64,000 nucleotides of DNA from Candidatus Latescibacterota bacterium (GTDB lineage Bacteria > JAAXHH01), in NCBI GenBank assembly GCA_022821085.1, contig JAJEEG010000006.1, positions 2,806,130-2,870,129 on the forward strand. The letters are read 5' to 3'. Below, in pieces: positions 1-9,608 of the stretch. A model generated the notes under the pieces. The model was not told where the DNA came from. It did no database searches and was given only the letters and a program-made list of their open reading frames with translations. Within the stretch, counting starts at the first letter, position 1. Every line of letters starts with the position of its first letter. The position numbers and the translations under genes were made by a program.

Positions 1-263
1 GTGGTCATGGTGAAATCGTTGTGAGATTTGTTTTAACACATTCGAACTTGCCAGAACTGCTGTCAAATAACTTGTCAAATAAGGTTGAATTACCTGTCAA
101 AACAGTTTAACCGATTTTCATAAGTATCTATATAACATACGTTTGAAGAAATCCGACTCGTTGTCATACAACGCGTCGAATAACGTGTCAAACAACCCTT
201 TTAATATGGACGGATTCTTGGTTGATGGATTGCATGTCTGGATCGTTAAACACGACCCGAGTG
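1..263. other. AT-rich non-coding stretch with repeated TGTCAAA boxes
   Basis: No convincing gene is visible. The stretch is clearly more AT-rich than the glycosyltransferase gene beside it. The decamer TGTCAAATAA occurs at 61-70 and 73-82 (12-bp period), with relatives TGTCAAAACA at 95-104 and TGTCAAACAA at 186-195. Read on the minus strand these are repeated TTGACA boxes, so they could be -35 elements or a regulator site for a gene to the left of the window. I cannot identify a matching -10 with confidence. The two minus-strand reading frames starting inside the glycosyltransferase and running into this region are out-of-frame shadows. Confidence 0.4.
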
Positions 264-1472
264 CTATCGAAAAGCACTGACCCCACCCTCCACCAGCTTC
301 TCCAGCACGGCGGACGCGGATCGCCCGATCTGTTCCGTGGAAGCGTGGTCGCGGAAGACGCGGCTGCCGCCCCCGGCGATCCTGCGTAGCAGTTCGCGGT
401 CCCCGTGCAGCCGGCGGATGGCTTCGGCGAGCGCTTCCGGGTCTCCGCGCCTGCACAGCACGGCACTTTCCCCGTCAGTCAACAATTCCCTGATGGCAGG
501 TGAGTCCGCCGTGATGACCGCCTGGCCCGCCGAGAGGGCCACGAACACTTTGCCCGGTATCACGCGGACCGCTTTGTCCGACGTACCGAAAATCCCGAGG
601 CACACGCCCCATCCCTGCAGGAACCGGTGCAACTGCTCGTAGGGAATCCAGTCCATGAAGCGCACGTTCTCCAGGTTCAATCTCCGCGCGGATTCGTGAA
701 TTTCATCGGTCAGTTGACCCGACCCGACGAAGTGAAAGACGATATCCGGTACGTCCTTCAGGCGGTTCGCCGCTTCCAGCATGAACGGCAAGCCGTGAAG
801 CGGTATGAATTTGCCGACGAATAGTACCCTGAAGGGCGTATCCTCCGAGGGTGCGTCCGGCCCCTCCTTCGTGGCCGCGACCTCCCGCAGGTCCGGGCCA
901 GCTGCCTCGGCCGGTTCCACGGCGCCGACAAAAACCCGGGCAAACCGCTTCCGGGGCAGGCCGAATTCCTGCACGAAGTAGTCTATGTGGGCTTCCGTGT
1001 CGAGCAGCACGAGGTCGGCCTTCGCGCAGGTCTGCCGGTCCAGCCAGCGCAGAAAGCGGCTCATGACCGAGCCTTCCGCGATGGACCGGCGATCATCGAC
1101 GAGGGTGTCGTAGAGAGAGATCAGCGGACTGAAGACGAGGGGCCGACGCGGAAACCGGGTGAGCAACCAGGCCAGCGGCATATCGAAATGACCGATGTAT
1201 CCGACCAGCATGACCTCGTATCGGCCGACCGTGAAGACATACTTGAGCAAAAGCCGGAGGCAGGCCAGCTTCAGTTCGACCGCACGCAGGACGAGTGAGA
1301 ACGGACTCAGGTACCGTCCGGTCTTGTCGCGTTCCTTCTCCCAGAGGGGCACATGGCACTCCAGCACCTGCCAGCCGGCCCGCTTCAGGCCCTCGGCGAG
1401 CGTCCGGTTCCTCGGGTAGTCGCGTTCGTAGGTGCCGAAGAAGCAAATCCGGCCGCGCGGGGTGGGTGTCAT
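264..1472 (-). CDS. glycosyltransferase family 4 (GT-B fold)
   Basis: A 402-residue protein. It is likely to transfer a sugar from a nucleotide- or lipid-linked donor to a surface glycan or glycoprotein, working at the cytoplasmic face. The N-terminal half begins with a short beta strand and Gly-rich turn (ICFFGTYERDYPRN) followed by an acceptor-type Rossmann domain. The C-terminal half has the donor-domain pattern of GT4 enzymes, including FVGKFIPLHG near residue 220 and DSPAIRELLTDGESAVL near 325, where the E/D-rich donor-binding loop lies. The start is the ATG at 1470-1472, four bases beyond the stop of the upstream GT2 gene, so the two are translationally close. It is the last gene of the rib/nusB/glycosyltransferase run. 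The substrate is not predictable from sequence. Confidence 0.8.
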   Translation of the reverse strand: MTPTPRGRICFFGTYERDYPRNRTLAEGLKRAGWQVLECHVPLWEKERDKTGRYLSPFSLVLRAVELKLACLRLLLKYVFTVGRYEVMLVGYIGHFDMPLAWLLTRFPRRPLVFSPLISLYDTLVDDRRSIAEGSVMSRFLRWLDRQTCAKADLVLLDTEAHIDYFVQEFGLPRKRFARVFVGAVEPAEAAGPDLREVAATKEGPDAPSEDTPFRVLFVGKFIPLHGLPFMLEAANRLKDVPDIVFHFVGSGQLTDEIHESARRLNLENVRFMDWIPYEQLHRFLQGWGVCLGIFGTSDKAVRVIPGKVFVALSAGQAVITADSPAIRELLTDGESAVLCRRGDPEALAEAIRRLHGDRELLRRIAGGGSRVFRDHASTEQIGRSASAVLEKLVEGGVSAFR

Positions 1473-1476
1473 GACC

Positions 1477-2400
1477 TCATCCCAGCCGCTCCCGGACGGC
1501 GTAGTCTTCCGTGCGCCGGGCCTGGTGGGCGATCATTTCGGCGATCAGCCCCATGGAGACCAGCTGGATGCCGAGGACCATGAGAAATACGGAGAACAGC
1601 AACAGGGGGCGGGTCCCGATACCGATGCCGGTCAGCCAGAGCCAGGTCAGGTAGAGCGCGATACCCACGCCGATGGCGAAGGACAACAGGCCGAAGGAGC
1701 CGAACAGGTGGAGCGGCCGGCGGGTGTAGTTCGACACGAAGTACACGGTCAGCAGGTCGAAGAACCCGTGGGTGAACCGTCCCAGGCCGAACTTGCTGCG
1801 GCCGTGCTTCCTGGGATGATGCAGCACCGGCGTTTCCGTCACGCGGAAACCGGCCCAGTGCGCCAGCACCGGCAGATAGCGGTGGAGTTCGCCGTAGACG
1901 GGAATGGTCTCCACGACGGTCCGGCGATAGGCTTTCAGCCCGCAGTTGAAATCGTGCAGCCGCAGGCCGCTGACGATCCCCGTGACCCGGTTGAACAGCT
2001 TCGACGGAATGCGCTTGGACAGCGGATCCTTCCGCGTTTTCTTCCAGCCGGACACCAGGTCGAAGCCCTCGTCCAGCAGGTCGACCATGGCGGGCACTTC
2101 CGCGGGATCGTCCTGCAGGTCTCCGTCCATGGTCACGACGACCTCGCCGCGGCTCTCTTCGAAGCCGACGGCCAGCGCCGCGGACTTCCCGTAGTTGCGG
2201 CGGAACCGGATGGCCCTCACCCGGTCGTCCTCCTCCCGGAGCTGGCGCAGTTCGTCGAAGGACCCATCCCGGCTTCCGTCGTCGATAAAGAGCACCTCGA
2301 AGGACTTCCCCGACGCCTCGAGGGCCGCCACGATCCGCCCGTGGAGCTCCCGCAGGCTCTCCGCCTCGTTGAACAGGGGAATCACGACGGTGATGTCCAT
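1477..2400 (-). CDS. glycosyltransferase family 2, dolichyl/undecaprenyl-phosphate mannose synthase-like, with two C-terminal membrane helices
   Basis: A 307-residue protein from the ATG at 2398-2400, chosen because GGGAGGAG sits just upstream on the minus strand. A longer frame to 2445 would overlap the preceding gene and lacks a ribosome site. The N-terminus VVIPLFNEAESL and the DxD-type VTMDGDLQDDP near residue 100 are hallmarks of DPM1/GtrB-like GT2 enzymes. These charge polyprenyl phosphate with a sugar at the inner membrane. The C-terminal third carries two hydrophobic segments (around residues 225-250 and 262-290), as in GtrB/ArnC. Its neighbours are two GT4 enzymes and a DUF2723 membrane protein that could use a polyprenyl-linked sugar as donor. 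That functional link is an inference. Confidence 0.85.
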   Translation of the reverse strand: MDITVVIPLFNEAESLRELHGRIVAALEASGKSFEVLFIDDGSRDGSFDELRQLREEDDRVRAIRFRRNYGKSAALAVGFEESRGEVVVTMDGDLQDDPAEVPAMVDLLDEGFDLVSGWKKTRKDPLSKRIPSKLFNRVTGIVSGLRLHDFNCGLKAYRRTVVETIPVYGELHRYLPVLAHWAGFRVTETPVLHHPRKHGRSKFGLGRFTHGFFDLLTVYFVSNYTRRPLHLFGSFGLLSFAIGVGIALYLTWLWLTGIGIGTRPLLLFSVFLMVLGIQLVSMGLIAEMIAHQARRTEDYAVRERLG

Positions 2401-2434
2401 CTTCTCCTCCCGGTCTTTCGCAGTGGCCGGTTCG

Positions 2435-3604
2435 TCACGCGGCATCGGTGCTATTCCCCATGGAACGCCGGATCACCTGCAACGTCTGCCGGGCCGTGTT
2501 CTCCCAGGTGTAACGCCTGCTTCTCGCCACGGCATTCCCGGCGAGCCGTTCACGTTCCTCCCGGTCGCGCAGCAGGCCGATCAACGCGCGCGCCATGGCC
2601 TCCCGGTCCCCAGGCGAGACCAGTACGCCCGTTTCCCCGTCGACCACGGCGTCCCGGAGTCCGGGCACCCGGGCCGCCACGACCGGCACGCCGCAGGCAT
2701 TGGCCTCGATCACGGTGATGCCCCACCCTTCCTTGCTCGAGGGACAGGCCGCCACCTCTGCGCGGGTCAGCAGGCGCAGTTTTTCTTCCTCGGAAACGAA
2801 ACCCGTGAACTGCACCGCGTCGTCCAGGCCCATGGAACGCGTCAGTGCCTCGAGCGCGCGACGCCGGTCGCCCGTGCCCACGATCACCAGGCGCGCACCG
2901 GGCACTTCCTCGCGGACGATCGCCATGGCCTGGATCAGGTGGTCCACGTTCTTGTACTTCTTGAGGCGGCCGAGGTAGATGACCAGGCCGGGTTCCCTCC
3001 GGTCTGGATCGGCGGGTGCATTCTTCTGGTCCGGTGCGGCCGTTGCACCCATGTTCCCGGCATCCAGAAACCGGGCGTCCAACCCGTTGTGCACGACGCT
3101 GATCCGGTCCGCCGCGACCCCCATCCCGACGAGTTCGTCCCGGGTGCTTTCGGAGACTGCTTCGAAGTGGCAACGGCGGTACACCCGGGGAATCAACCGT
3201 TCCATGAAGTACAGGTAGGTCGCGAGCACCGGGTTGATCTCCCGGTAGAACGTGGTCCCGAATAGATGGTGCAGCAGGACCATCAGCGGGGGGCTGTTCA
3301 GAAACCAGGGCATCAGTGCCGGGATCTTGTTGATATCTTCGATGACGACGTCGAAGGACCGGCGAGCCAGGCGTCTTCGATAATACCAGGGCACGGTCAG
3401 GTTAAACGTCCATTTCCCGCCGTGGCGGATGACGTCGATACCGTCAATCTGCTCGGATTCCGCCGCGCCGGGGAACCGGCTGCAGAGCAGGGTGACCTCG
3501 TGCCCCCATGCTACGATCCGCGAGAAGGTCTCGTGCAGGTGTACTTCGGCGCCGCCCGCTTCCGGGTTGCGGATATCCCTCCAGTTTATGACCAGAATGC
3601 GCAT
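2435..3604 (-). CDS. glycosyltransferase family 4
   Basis: A 389-residue GT-B glycosyltransferase. The start MRILVINWRDIRNPEAGGAEVHL matches the N-terminal beta strand and Gly loop of bacterial GT4 enzymes. The donor-site signature EGWGITVIEANACGVPVV (around residues 290-308) supplies the conserved E-x7-E pair. LGRLKKYKNVDHLI near residue 210 is the usual start of the C-terminal domain. It lies between the DUF2723 gene upstream (27-bp gap) and the GT2 gene downstream (34-bp gap), all on the minus strand, which fits one operon for glycan assembly. Acceptor and donor are unknown. Confidence 0.85.
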   Translation of the reverse strand: MRILVINWRDIRNPEAGGAEVHLHETFSRIVAWGHEVTLLCSRFPGAAESEQIDGIDVIRHGGKWTFNLTVPWYYRRRLARRSFDVVIEDINKIPALMPWFLNSPPLMVLLHHLFGTTFYREINPVLATYLYFMERLIPRVYRRCHFEAVSESTRDELVGMGVAADRISVVHNGLDARFLDAGNMGATAAPDQKNAPADPDRREPGLVIYLGRLKKYKNVDHLIQAMAIVREEVPGARLVIVGTGDRRRALEALTRSMGLDDAVQFTGFVSEEEKLRLLTRAEVAACPSSKEGWGITVIEANACGVPVVAARVPGLRDAVVDGETGVLVSPGDREAMARALIGLLRDREERERLAGNAVARSRRYTWENTARQTLQVIRRSMGNSTDAA

Positions 3605-3631
3605 TGGACTGAACCGGTAGGCGGTCCGGCC

Positions 3632-6358
3632 TCAGGGATCGCGCTCATCGCGCTCATCGCGCTCATCGCCGGCATCCTTGAGATCCTCGATCATGGCCTG
3701 TACGACGGTATCCCCGGGAGCGATACGCTGCCACCTTTCCAGCGTTTCAAGCATGCGGTCCGAATCATCCATCCGGAAATAGAGATTCACCAGTTGATCG
3801 TATCCCGTTGCGTATTCGGGATGGACGGAAACGCCCCGTTCCAGCAGTTCGGCGGCCTCCTCCTCGCGGCCCTGTCTCTGCAAGGCCTGGCTCAGGATGG
3901 TATACCCGTCGAAGGTACTGAATTCCCCGGCCAGCTCCGACGCAAGGCCCTCGACGCCGGCAAACTCGCCCAGGTCGGCGTTGAACTGTATGAGCATCAG
4001 CCGTTCAAGCGCGCCGTTCGAGATGTCGTACTCCAGGTACTTCTCGATGGTCTCGATGGCTTCGTCCGGCCGGCCGCGTCTCCACTGGTTCAGCGCCAGT
4101 TGATGGAAGGACATGGTGTAGTTCCGCAGGAGGGTGCGGATCTGCGGGTCCTTGTAAACTTGCGGATCCGCTATGCCGCGGTACTGGTAGACGTTCCAGA
4201 GGTTGTGCCGGGTCCGCTCCACGTCCATCAGGTCCGGATCGGGATCCGGGAGGACCCGCCAGACCATGCCTTCCAGTTGCATGTAGTCGTCCAGGCCGAC
4301 GTCGTTCTCCGGCGAGACGGTCACGGCGAAGAATACGGGTTTTTCCCAGTTGTTCTGTTCCAGGATGTGCAGGATCATCAGGTCCTGGACCCGGAGATAT
4401 CCGATGTCCTCTCCCAGCATGCCGGCCGGGGGCACGGTCCACGTAATGCCCGCGCGATGCACCTCCCGTTCCTCCCAGCCCTGGATGTTCAGCATGTCGA
4501 TGGTCTCGTCGGCCAGGGTGATGGGCACCCTGGGCTCCTGATGCTTCAGTTGCTTGATGTACCAGTTCGTGTTGAGCAGGCTGAGATTAACCACCCGCAC
4601 GTCCTTGCGGAGGCCTTCCACCTCCTGGAGGAACCAGAGCGTGAAGGTGTCGTTGTCGCCGTTCGTGAAGATGAGACCGTTCTCGTCGCAGGATTGCAGC
4701 ATGTTGTAGGCGTAGTCGTAGGGAATGTAGTTGCCTTCCCGGGAGTGCGACTCGTAATGATAGGCAAAGGGGACCAGGGGCAGTGCGGTCATCAGCACGG
4801 CGATGCCGGCCGTTCCCTTTTCCACGGGCAGCCGCAGCCGGCCCAGCCAGACGCCGATCTGGTTCAGCAGCGACCGGACGCCGATCCCCATCAGCACCGC
4901 GGCGAATACGAAGGCGGGGGTGTAGAAGTAGTCCCGGATGCGGACCTCCCGCTGAATGCCGCGCGAACCGTCCGAAAAGTTCATGTAGAGGATGAGCCCG
5001 ATGCTGCAGATCAGCAGCATGGCCCCCAGGAAGACCATGCTTCGCCGGTCCCGCTCCACCTGGGAGACGATGCCCAGGGCGACCAGCAGGACGGGAAAGA
5101 GCCAGAAGGGAAAGGACGGTGCGCTGAACTGACGGGAAAAGAACCGCCAGAACCCCATGTTTTCTCCGTTTCCGAACTGGGAGGACCAGCTGCCCTTTCT
5201 GTTGAACATCGATTCGAACATGCTTTCCTGGCCGTACTGCTTGCGTTCCAGGAACCCCTCGAAGTTCTGCCAGGTCGACGGATCGTTCTCGTTGATGATG
5301 GGTTGCTGGGCCGCCCGGATCGGCACGTAGAAGTTCACGGAATATCCCAATACGGCGAGAAAGAGCACCACCGTCCAGAACGGCCACTTGTAGCGCCCGG
5401 GATCGTCGGCCGTGGCGGAGACCAGGGCCAGGGCCGCGCTCACCAGCGCCAGGCTGAACATCACCGTGCCGAACGTGGCCTCGAATCCGCCGATCACGAT
5501 CAGCGGCAGTCCGTTGTATGCGCCCACGCCGTCCATGCCGAAGAACACCACGGCGACGGCGGCGATACACACCAGCGCCAGGTAGCCCCACGGGAGCCGC
5601 CCCCTGGTGAGGACCAGCCCGGCGATGGCCAGGGGTATCGCGACGAAAAACACGTCGATGGAGGCCACAACGCTGAACAGGATGAGGCCCATGGCCGCGC
5701 AAAGCAGCACCAGCTTCCGGTTCGAACGGATGACCCGGTCCGTGAAGACCACGCAGAGGAAGGCGGCCGGCAGAATCAGCATGGTGAACATGTGCACGGC
5801 GATGCCGAGAAAGGCGAGGTAGCCGACCAGGAAGAGATAACGCTCGCTGCCGTTTTGCTCGTGCCGTTCGACCCAGTGCAACATCAACCAGGTACAGGCC
5901 ATCATGCACAGCATGGAGAGCGCGTAGACCTCGGCTTCCACCGCGTTGAACCAGAACGTATCGGAGAAGGCCAGCAGTAGGCCGCCTGTCAACGCGCTGC
6001 AGCAGACGGCCAGGCTTTCGTAGAGGGACAGCCCGTCCCGGTCCCGGTTGAGTGTAACCGCCTTGACGATGACCAGGTAAACGCCCGTCACCGTCAGCGC
6101 GCTGAAGAGGCACGAAGAAAAATTCACCACCCAGGCGATGCCCAGGCCCAGGTCGGGCAGTACGGTGAAGAGCCGGCCGATCAGGATGTAGAGCGGAGAT
6201 CCCGGCGGATGGGGTATCCCCAGGATATAGGATGCCGCGATGAATTCGCCGCCGTCCCAGAAGGGCACCGTGGGCGCGATAGTCTTGGTGTACACGGCCA
6301 GCGATACGATGAACGCCACCGCCATGCCGGTCATGGAAACAACGCGATAAGCTGCCAT
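3632..6358 (-). CDS. DUF2723 (TMEM260-like) polytopic membrane protein with C-terminal TPR region
   Basis: A 908-residue protein from the ATG at 6356-6358, preceded by GAGGA at good spacing; a TTG at 6379 in the same frame is less likely. The first 550 residues contain roughly a dozen hydrophobic segments. Near the start there is an Asp/Glu-containing first lumenal loop (FWDGGEFIAASYILGIPHPPG) typical of GT-C-type DUF2723 proteins, whose human relative TMEM260 is an O-mannosyltransferase. The soluble C-terminus has TPR-like helices (FADLGEFAGVEGLA, ILSQALQRQGREEEAAELLERG). It ends in an Asp-Glu-Arg tripeptide repeat encoded by three exact 9-bp copies at 3641-3667. Position beside a polyprenyl-sugar synthase-like GT2 suggests protein or lipid glycosylation; this is an inference. 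Confidence 0.8.
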   Translation of the reverse strand: MAAYRVVSMTGMAVAFIVSLAVYTKTIAPTVPFWDGGEFIAASYILGIPHPPGSPLYILIGRLFTVLPDLGLGIAWVVNFSSCLFSALTVTGVYLVIVKAVTLNRDRDGLSLYESLAVCCSALTGGLLLAFSDTFWFNAVEAEVYALSMLCMMACTWLMLHWVERHEQNGSERYLFLVGYLAFLGIAVHMFTMLILPAAFLCVVFTDRVIRSNRKLVLLCAAMGLILFSVVASIDVFFVAIPLAIAGLVLTRGRLPWGYLALVCIAAVAVVFFGMDGVGAYNGLPLIVIGGFEATFGTVMFSLALVSAALALVSATADDPGRYKWPFWTVVLFLAVLGYSVNFYVPIRAAQQPIINENDPSTWQNFEGFLERKQYGQESMFESMFNRKGSWSSQFGNGENMGFWRFFSRQFSAPSFPFWLFPVLLVALGIVSQVERDRRSMVFLGAMLLICSIGLILYMNFSDGSRGIQREVRIRDYFYTPAFVFAAVLMGIGVRSLLNQIGVWLGRLRLPVEKGTAGIAVLMTALPLVPFAYHYESHSREGNYIPYDYAYNMLQSCDENGLIFTNGDNDTFTLWFLQEVEGLRKDVRVVNLSLLNTNWYIKQLKHQEPRVPITLADETIDMLNIQGWEEREVHRAGITWTVPPAGMLGEDIGYLRVQDLMILHILEQNNWEKPVFFAVTVSPENDVGLDDYMQLEGMVWRVLPDPDPDLMDVERTRHNLWNVYQYRGIADPQVYKDPQIRTLLRNYTMSFHQLALNQWRRGRPDEAIETIEKYLEYDISNGALERLMLIQFNADLGEFAGVEGLASELAGEFSTFDGYTILSQALQRQGREEEAAELLERGVSVHPEYATGYDQLVNLYFRMDDSDRMLETLERWQRIAPGDTVVQAMIEDLKDAGDERDERDERDP
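3641..3667. repeat. three exact tandem copies of a 9-bp unit in the DUF2723 gene
   Basis: GCGCTCATC is repeated three times without change at 3641-3649, 3650-3658 and 3659-3667. On the minus strand it encodes Asp-Glu-Arg repeats close to the C-terminus of the membrane protein. The unit length is a multiple of three, so copy-number change would keep the frame. Confidence 0.9.
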
Positions 6359-6412
6359 GTGTTCGAAATCCTCAGTCAATCCTCAGTCACCGACCGTATT
6401 CACCGGCCGAAT

Positions 6413-7150
6413 TCACCGGCCAAGTTCAAGCCGCTCGGCGAGCAGGTCCGGCAGGCCGGCCTTGCGAATCTTCCGCTGCGCGGCTTCCAGGTCGTAGGGA
6501 ACCCGCTTTACCTCGATCAGCTTCATCTCCGTATCGTAAACGCAGTACGCCGCCCGGGGATCCCCGTCCCGCGGCTGGCCCACACTGCCCACATTCACGA
6601 TGTATCTACGCTCTGATGCCAGTTCAAGCGCTGTCGGCGGGATCTGTCTGCTGCGGTCCTTCGCGTTCGGTTTTTCGAATATCAACGGCGCGTGCGTGTG
6701 GCCCAGTGCGCAAAGTGCCACACCGTCGGGCATCGCCTCGAAGGCTTCGTCCGCCTGCCAGGGCGAGGTCAGATAGGTCCATTCCTCCGGACGGGCCGGA
6801 CTCGCGTGGACGACAAAAAGATCATCGATCCGCCGTACATAGGGCAAATCTCCCAGGTAGCGCCGGCCGTCCGGCGTAAGCTGCTGCCGCGTCCACAGTG
6901 CCGCTTCCGCCGCATAGGGGTTGAACGTGGAAATATCCAGCTTCCCGATCGCGGCATGGTCGTGATTGCCCGCGATCACGTCCGTCGTCAGTCCGGTAAC
7001 GCGGTCGAGGCACGCATTGGGACTGGCGCCGTATCCAACGATGTCGCCCAGACAAAGGTAATGGCCGATGCGCTCACCGGCCATCGCTTCGAGTACGGCA
7101 TCCAGCGCTTCCAGGTTTCCATGTATGTCGGACAGGAGGCCGTATCGCAC
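6413..7150 (-). CDS. calcineurin-like metallophosphoesterase (YfcE/DUF2437-type)
   Basis: A 245-residue cytoplasmic phosphoesterase with the full set of dimetal-site motifs in order: DIHGN (residues 8-12), GDIVGYG (near 36), GNHDH (near 62) and GHTHA (near 153). These ligands bind two divalent metals and hydrolyse phosphomono- or diesters. Length and motif spacing fit small bacterial phosphodiesterases of unknown substrate. It is encoded between nusB (49 bp upstream) and the DUF2723 gene on the same strand. It is probably co-transcribed with them, but no functional tie to riboflavin synthesis is evident. Confidence 0.85.
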   Translation of the reverse strand: MRYGLLSDIHGNLEALDAVLEAMAGERIGHYLCLGDIVGYGASPNACLDRVTGLTTDVIAGNHDHAAIGKLDISTFNPYAAEAALWTRQQLTPDGRRYLGDLPYVRRIDDLFVVHASPARPEEWTYLTSPWQADEAFEAMPDGVALCALGHTHAPLIFEKPNAKDRSRQIPPTALELASERRYIVNVGSVGQPRDGDPRAAYCVYDTEMKLIEVKRVPYDLEAAQRKIRKAGLPDLLAERLELGR

Positions 7151-7199
7151 GTCGAGTTTTCATTCCCTGTGTATGCGCATGTGAGCCGAACAGGCAGGA

Positions 7200-7634
7200 T
7201 CAGGCCTGGTCCGCCGCCGTGAGATGTCTCGCGGCCACGGCGTCCAGGACGCCATTGACGAACCCGCCGGACTGTTCCGTGCTGTACTTCTTGGCCAGTT
7301 CGATCGCTTCGTTGATGGATACCGCCGTCGGGATATCGAGAAAAGCGATGAGTTCGCAGGCGCCCAGCCGGAGGATGCAGTCGTCGATGCGGGCCACGCG
7401 GTCCCGGTCCCAGTGCCGCACCACCGCGGTGATGTGACCGTTCACAATCTCTTCGTGCTGCAGGAGCCGGTCGATCAATGCCTCGGCGAAACTTCGGGCT
7501 TGCTCGGACGCCAGGGACCAGCCGGGCAGCCCGGGAAGGGCCTTGCCGGGATCCCCCCCGGTCTGTTCGGCAAGATAAAGCGACTGCAGCGCCAGTTCAC
7601 GGCCCAGGCGACGTTCCCCCGCGCGTACGTTCAC
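7200..7634 (-). CDS. nusB: transcription antitermination factor NusB
   Basis: A 144-residue all-helical RNA-binding protein that forms a complex with NusE (S10) on boxA RNA during rRNA transcription. The N-terminal Arg-rich helix [18 protein letters not shown] and the C-terminal [27 protein letters not shown] block are characteristic, the latter being strongly conserved in NusB. The start is a GTG at 7632-7634 that overlaps the ribH stop in a GTGA arrangement, which implies translational coupling. The ribH-nusB pairing is a common bacterial gene order. Confidence 0.95.
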   Translation of the reverse strand: MNVRAGERRLGRELALQSLYLAEQTGGDPGKALPGLPGWSLASEQARSFAEALIDRLLQHEEIVNGHITAVVRHWDRDRVARIDDCILRLGACELIAFLDIPTAVSINEAIELAKKYSTEQSGGFVNGVLDAVAARHLTAADQA

Positions 7635-8182
7635 TCCGGATCCCCCGGCCGCTTTGGATCCCCCGGTCGGTCTGGTCCGCCCGGTCCGTCTGGGTCGCCC
7701 GGTCCGTCCGGTCCGCCTAACCGGCGCATCACGTCCGCCATTCTCAGGGCGGCCAGGGCGGCTTCCCGACCCCGGTTGTCTTCCATCGGACCCGCGCGTT
7801 CGGCTGCCTGTTCAACGTTTTCCGTGGTCAGCACGCCGAAGATCACCGGCACCCCGGTGTCCCTGGCGGCTTCGGCAATGCCCTTCGCGGCTTCCCCGGC
7901 CACGTAATCGAAATGGGACGTCTCGCCGCGGATGACGCATCCCAGGCAAATCACGGCGTCATAGCGCCCGCTTGCCGCCATCTTCCGGGCCGGCAGCGGG
8001 ATTTCGAAGGCGCCGGGTACCCAGACCACGTCGATCCGGTCTTCATCCACCCCATGGCGAAGGAGACCGTCCAGCGCGCCCTTGAGCAGGGAGTCCGTAA
8101 TGAAGCCGTTGAATCGGCTGGCCACGATGCCGTACCGGTCGTCTCCTCCACTCACCAGGCTGCCTTCAAGGGTTGTCGTCAC
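7631..8182 (-). CDS. ribH: 6,7-dimethyl-8-ribityllumazine synthase with a Gly/Pro/Asp-rich tail
   Basis: A 183-residue enzyme that condenses 5-amino-6-ribitylaminouracil with 3,4-dihydroxy-2-butanone 4-phosphate. Visible motifs are [14 protein letters not shown] (substrate loop), VPGAFEIPL (near residue 57), [16 protein letters not shown] (with the catalytic His, near 88) and [11 protein letters not shown] (near 112). The normal enzyme ends near residue 155. Here about 29 further residues made of Gly, Pro and Asp repeats follow, encoded by a repetitive tract at 7634-7720. The tail would project from the capsid-like or pentameric assembly. It may be a neutral expansion. Confidence 0.95.
   Translation of the reverse strand: MTTTLEGSLVSGGDDRYGIVASRFNGFITDSLLKGALDGLLRHGVDEDRIDVVWVPGAFEIPLPARKMAASGRYDAVICLGCVIRGETSHFDYVAGEAAKGIAEAARDTGVPVIFGVLTTENVEQAAERAGPMEDNRGREAALAALRMADVMRRLGGPDGPGDPDGPGGPDRPGDPKRPGDPE
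7634..7720. repeat. degenerate 9-12 bp repeats encoding the RibH tail
   Basis: The tract is built from variants of GGATCCCCCGGCC and GGTCCGCC-type units on the plus strand. On the minus strand it encodes alternating Gly-Pro-Asp/Gly-Asp-Pro triplets. It ends against the nusB start codon. Confidence 0.7.
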
Positions 8183-8277
8183 GCGGGCACTCCTTGCAGA
8201 TCGCTTCCGGCCGCGCGGTCATGGCGGCAAAACGGCGGTGCTGCCACGGCGGCAGAACGGCCGCGCCGCCGCGCGTA

Positions 8278-9528
8278 TCAAAGCAGACTGTCGAATCCGA
8301 CGTCGTCCGGCGGCTCTTCGAGGTCGAGCAGGTGTCCCAGCTTGCCGCGCTTGGTCTTTAGATATCCCACGTTGTAACGGTTCGGCGAAGTCTGCAGCGG
8401 AACGCGTTCGGTCACCTCGAGCCCGTACCCCTCGATCCCGATCCGTTTCGACGGGTTGTTGGTCATGATACGGATCGTGGTCAGCCCGAGGTCCGCCAGG
8501 ATCTGGGAACCGATCCCGTAGTCCCGTGCGTCCACGGGCAGGCCCAGCGCCTGGTTCGCTTCCACCGTGTCATGGCCCTGGTCCTGGAGGGCGTAGGCCC
8601 TGAGCTTGTTGGCCAGTCCGATGCCCCGTCCCTCCTGGCGCATGTAGAGGAGCACGCCGCTTCCCTCTGCGCTGATGCACTTCAGCGCCCGCTGCAGCTG
8701 GTCGCCGCAATCGCATCGCATGGACCCGAAAACGTCCCCCGTGAGACACTGGGAGTGTACGCGGACCAGCACGTTCGGCTCGCCGTCCACGTTGCCCTTG
8801 ACCAGGGCGACGTGGTGGTCGCCGGTCAGTTCGTCCTCGTAGAGATGGGACTCGAATTCCCCGTACTTGCTCGGAATGGTCGTCGTGACCACGCGCCTTA
8901 CCAGCTTCTCGCTGCGCCGGCGGTATTCGATCAGGTCCTTGATCGTAATGATCTTCAGGTCGTGGTCGTTCGCGATCTCGACCAGCCGGGGCAGGCGGGC
9001 CATGGACCCGTCGTCGTCCATGATCTCGCAGAGCACGCCGGCGGGATAGAGTCCGGCCAGTTTCACCAGGTCGACCGTGGCCTCGGTGTGACCGGCCCGG
9101 CGCAACACGCCGCCGTCGAAGGACTGCAGCGGAAAGATGTGGCCCGGGCGCGCAAGGTCCTCGGGCCTGCTTTCCGGACGGACGAATACCTGAACCGTCT
9201 CGGCGCGGTCTGCCGCCGAAATGCCCGACGTCGTGCCATTCACGGCATCGACGGAGACGGTGAAGCGCGTGCTGTGCAACGCCGTGTTGACCTCTTCGCC
9301 GACCATGGCGGGCACTTTCAGGTCTTCCAGGCGTTCACGCGTGGTCGGAAGGCAGATCAGTCCACGGCCGTACCGGGCCATGAAATTTATGGCCGCCGGA
9401 GTCGTTCTTTCGGCGGCCATGATGAAATCGCCTTCGTTTTCGCGGTCTTCGTCGTCGATGACAATCAGTATGCGCCCGGACTTGATCTCCTCGACCGCTT
9501 CCGGGATGGAACAAAAGGGGGACGACAT
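8278..9528 (-). CDS. ribBA: bifunctional 3,4-dihydroxy-2-butanone 4-phosphate synthase / GTP cyclohydrolase II
   Basis: A 416-residue enzyme supplying both precursors of the riboflavin pathway. The N-terminal RibB half has [11 protein letters not shown] (acidic metal-binding loop, residues 25-35) and HTEATVDL. The C-terminal RibA half has the zinc-binding Cys set in [18 protein letters not shown] (near residue 260), followed by [13 protein letters not shown] and the GTP-handling DYGIGSQIL region. Length is normal for RibBA fusions. No strong ribosome site is seen before the ATG. It lies between ribE and ribH in the same direction. Confidence 0.96.
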   Translation of the reverse strand: MSSPFCSIPEAVEEIKSGRILIVIDDEDRENEGDFIMAAERTTPAAINFMARYGRGLICLPTTRERLEDLKVPAMVGEEVNTALHSTRFTVSVDAVNGTTSGISAADRAETVQVFVRPESRPEDLARPGHIFPLQSFDGGVLRRAGHTEATVDLVKLAGLYPAGVLCEIMDDDGSMARLPRLVEIANDHDLKIITIKDLIEYRRRSEKLVRRVVTTTIPSKYGEFESHLYEDELTGDHHVALVKGNVDGEPNVLVRVHSQCLTGDVFGSMRCDCGDQLQRALKCISAEGSGVLLYMRQEGRGIGLANKLRAYALQDQGHDTVEANQALGLPVDARDYGIGSQILADLGLTTIRIMTNNPSKRIGIEGYGLEVTERVPLQTSPNRYNVGYLKTKRGKLGHLLDLEEPPDDVGFDSLL

Positions 9529-9608
9529 GCTTTAAAACCGTGTTTTTCGGTCGCCCGGTCTCGGCGGATCCCGGTCTGTACTCGAACCGCCGACGGGTCT
9601 TGCCGACG

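Noticed and set aside
3266-5980. Long open frame on the plus strand (about 900 codons) opposite the DUF2723 gene
   Set aside because: It is antisense to a gene with clear membrane segments and family motifs, and its protein is His/Gln/Arg/Asp-rich as expected of a GC-rich shadow frame.
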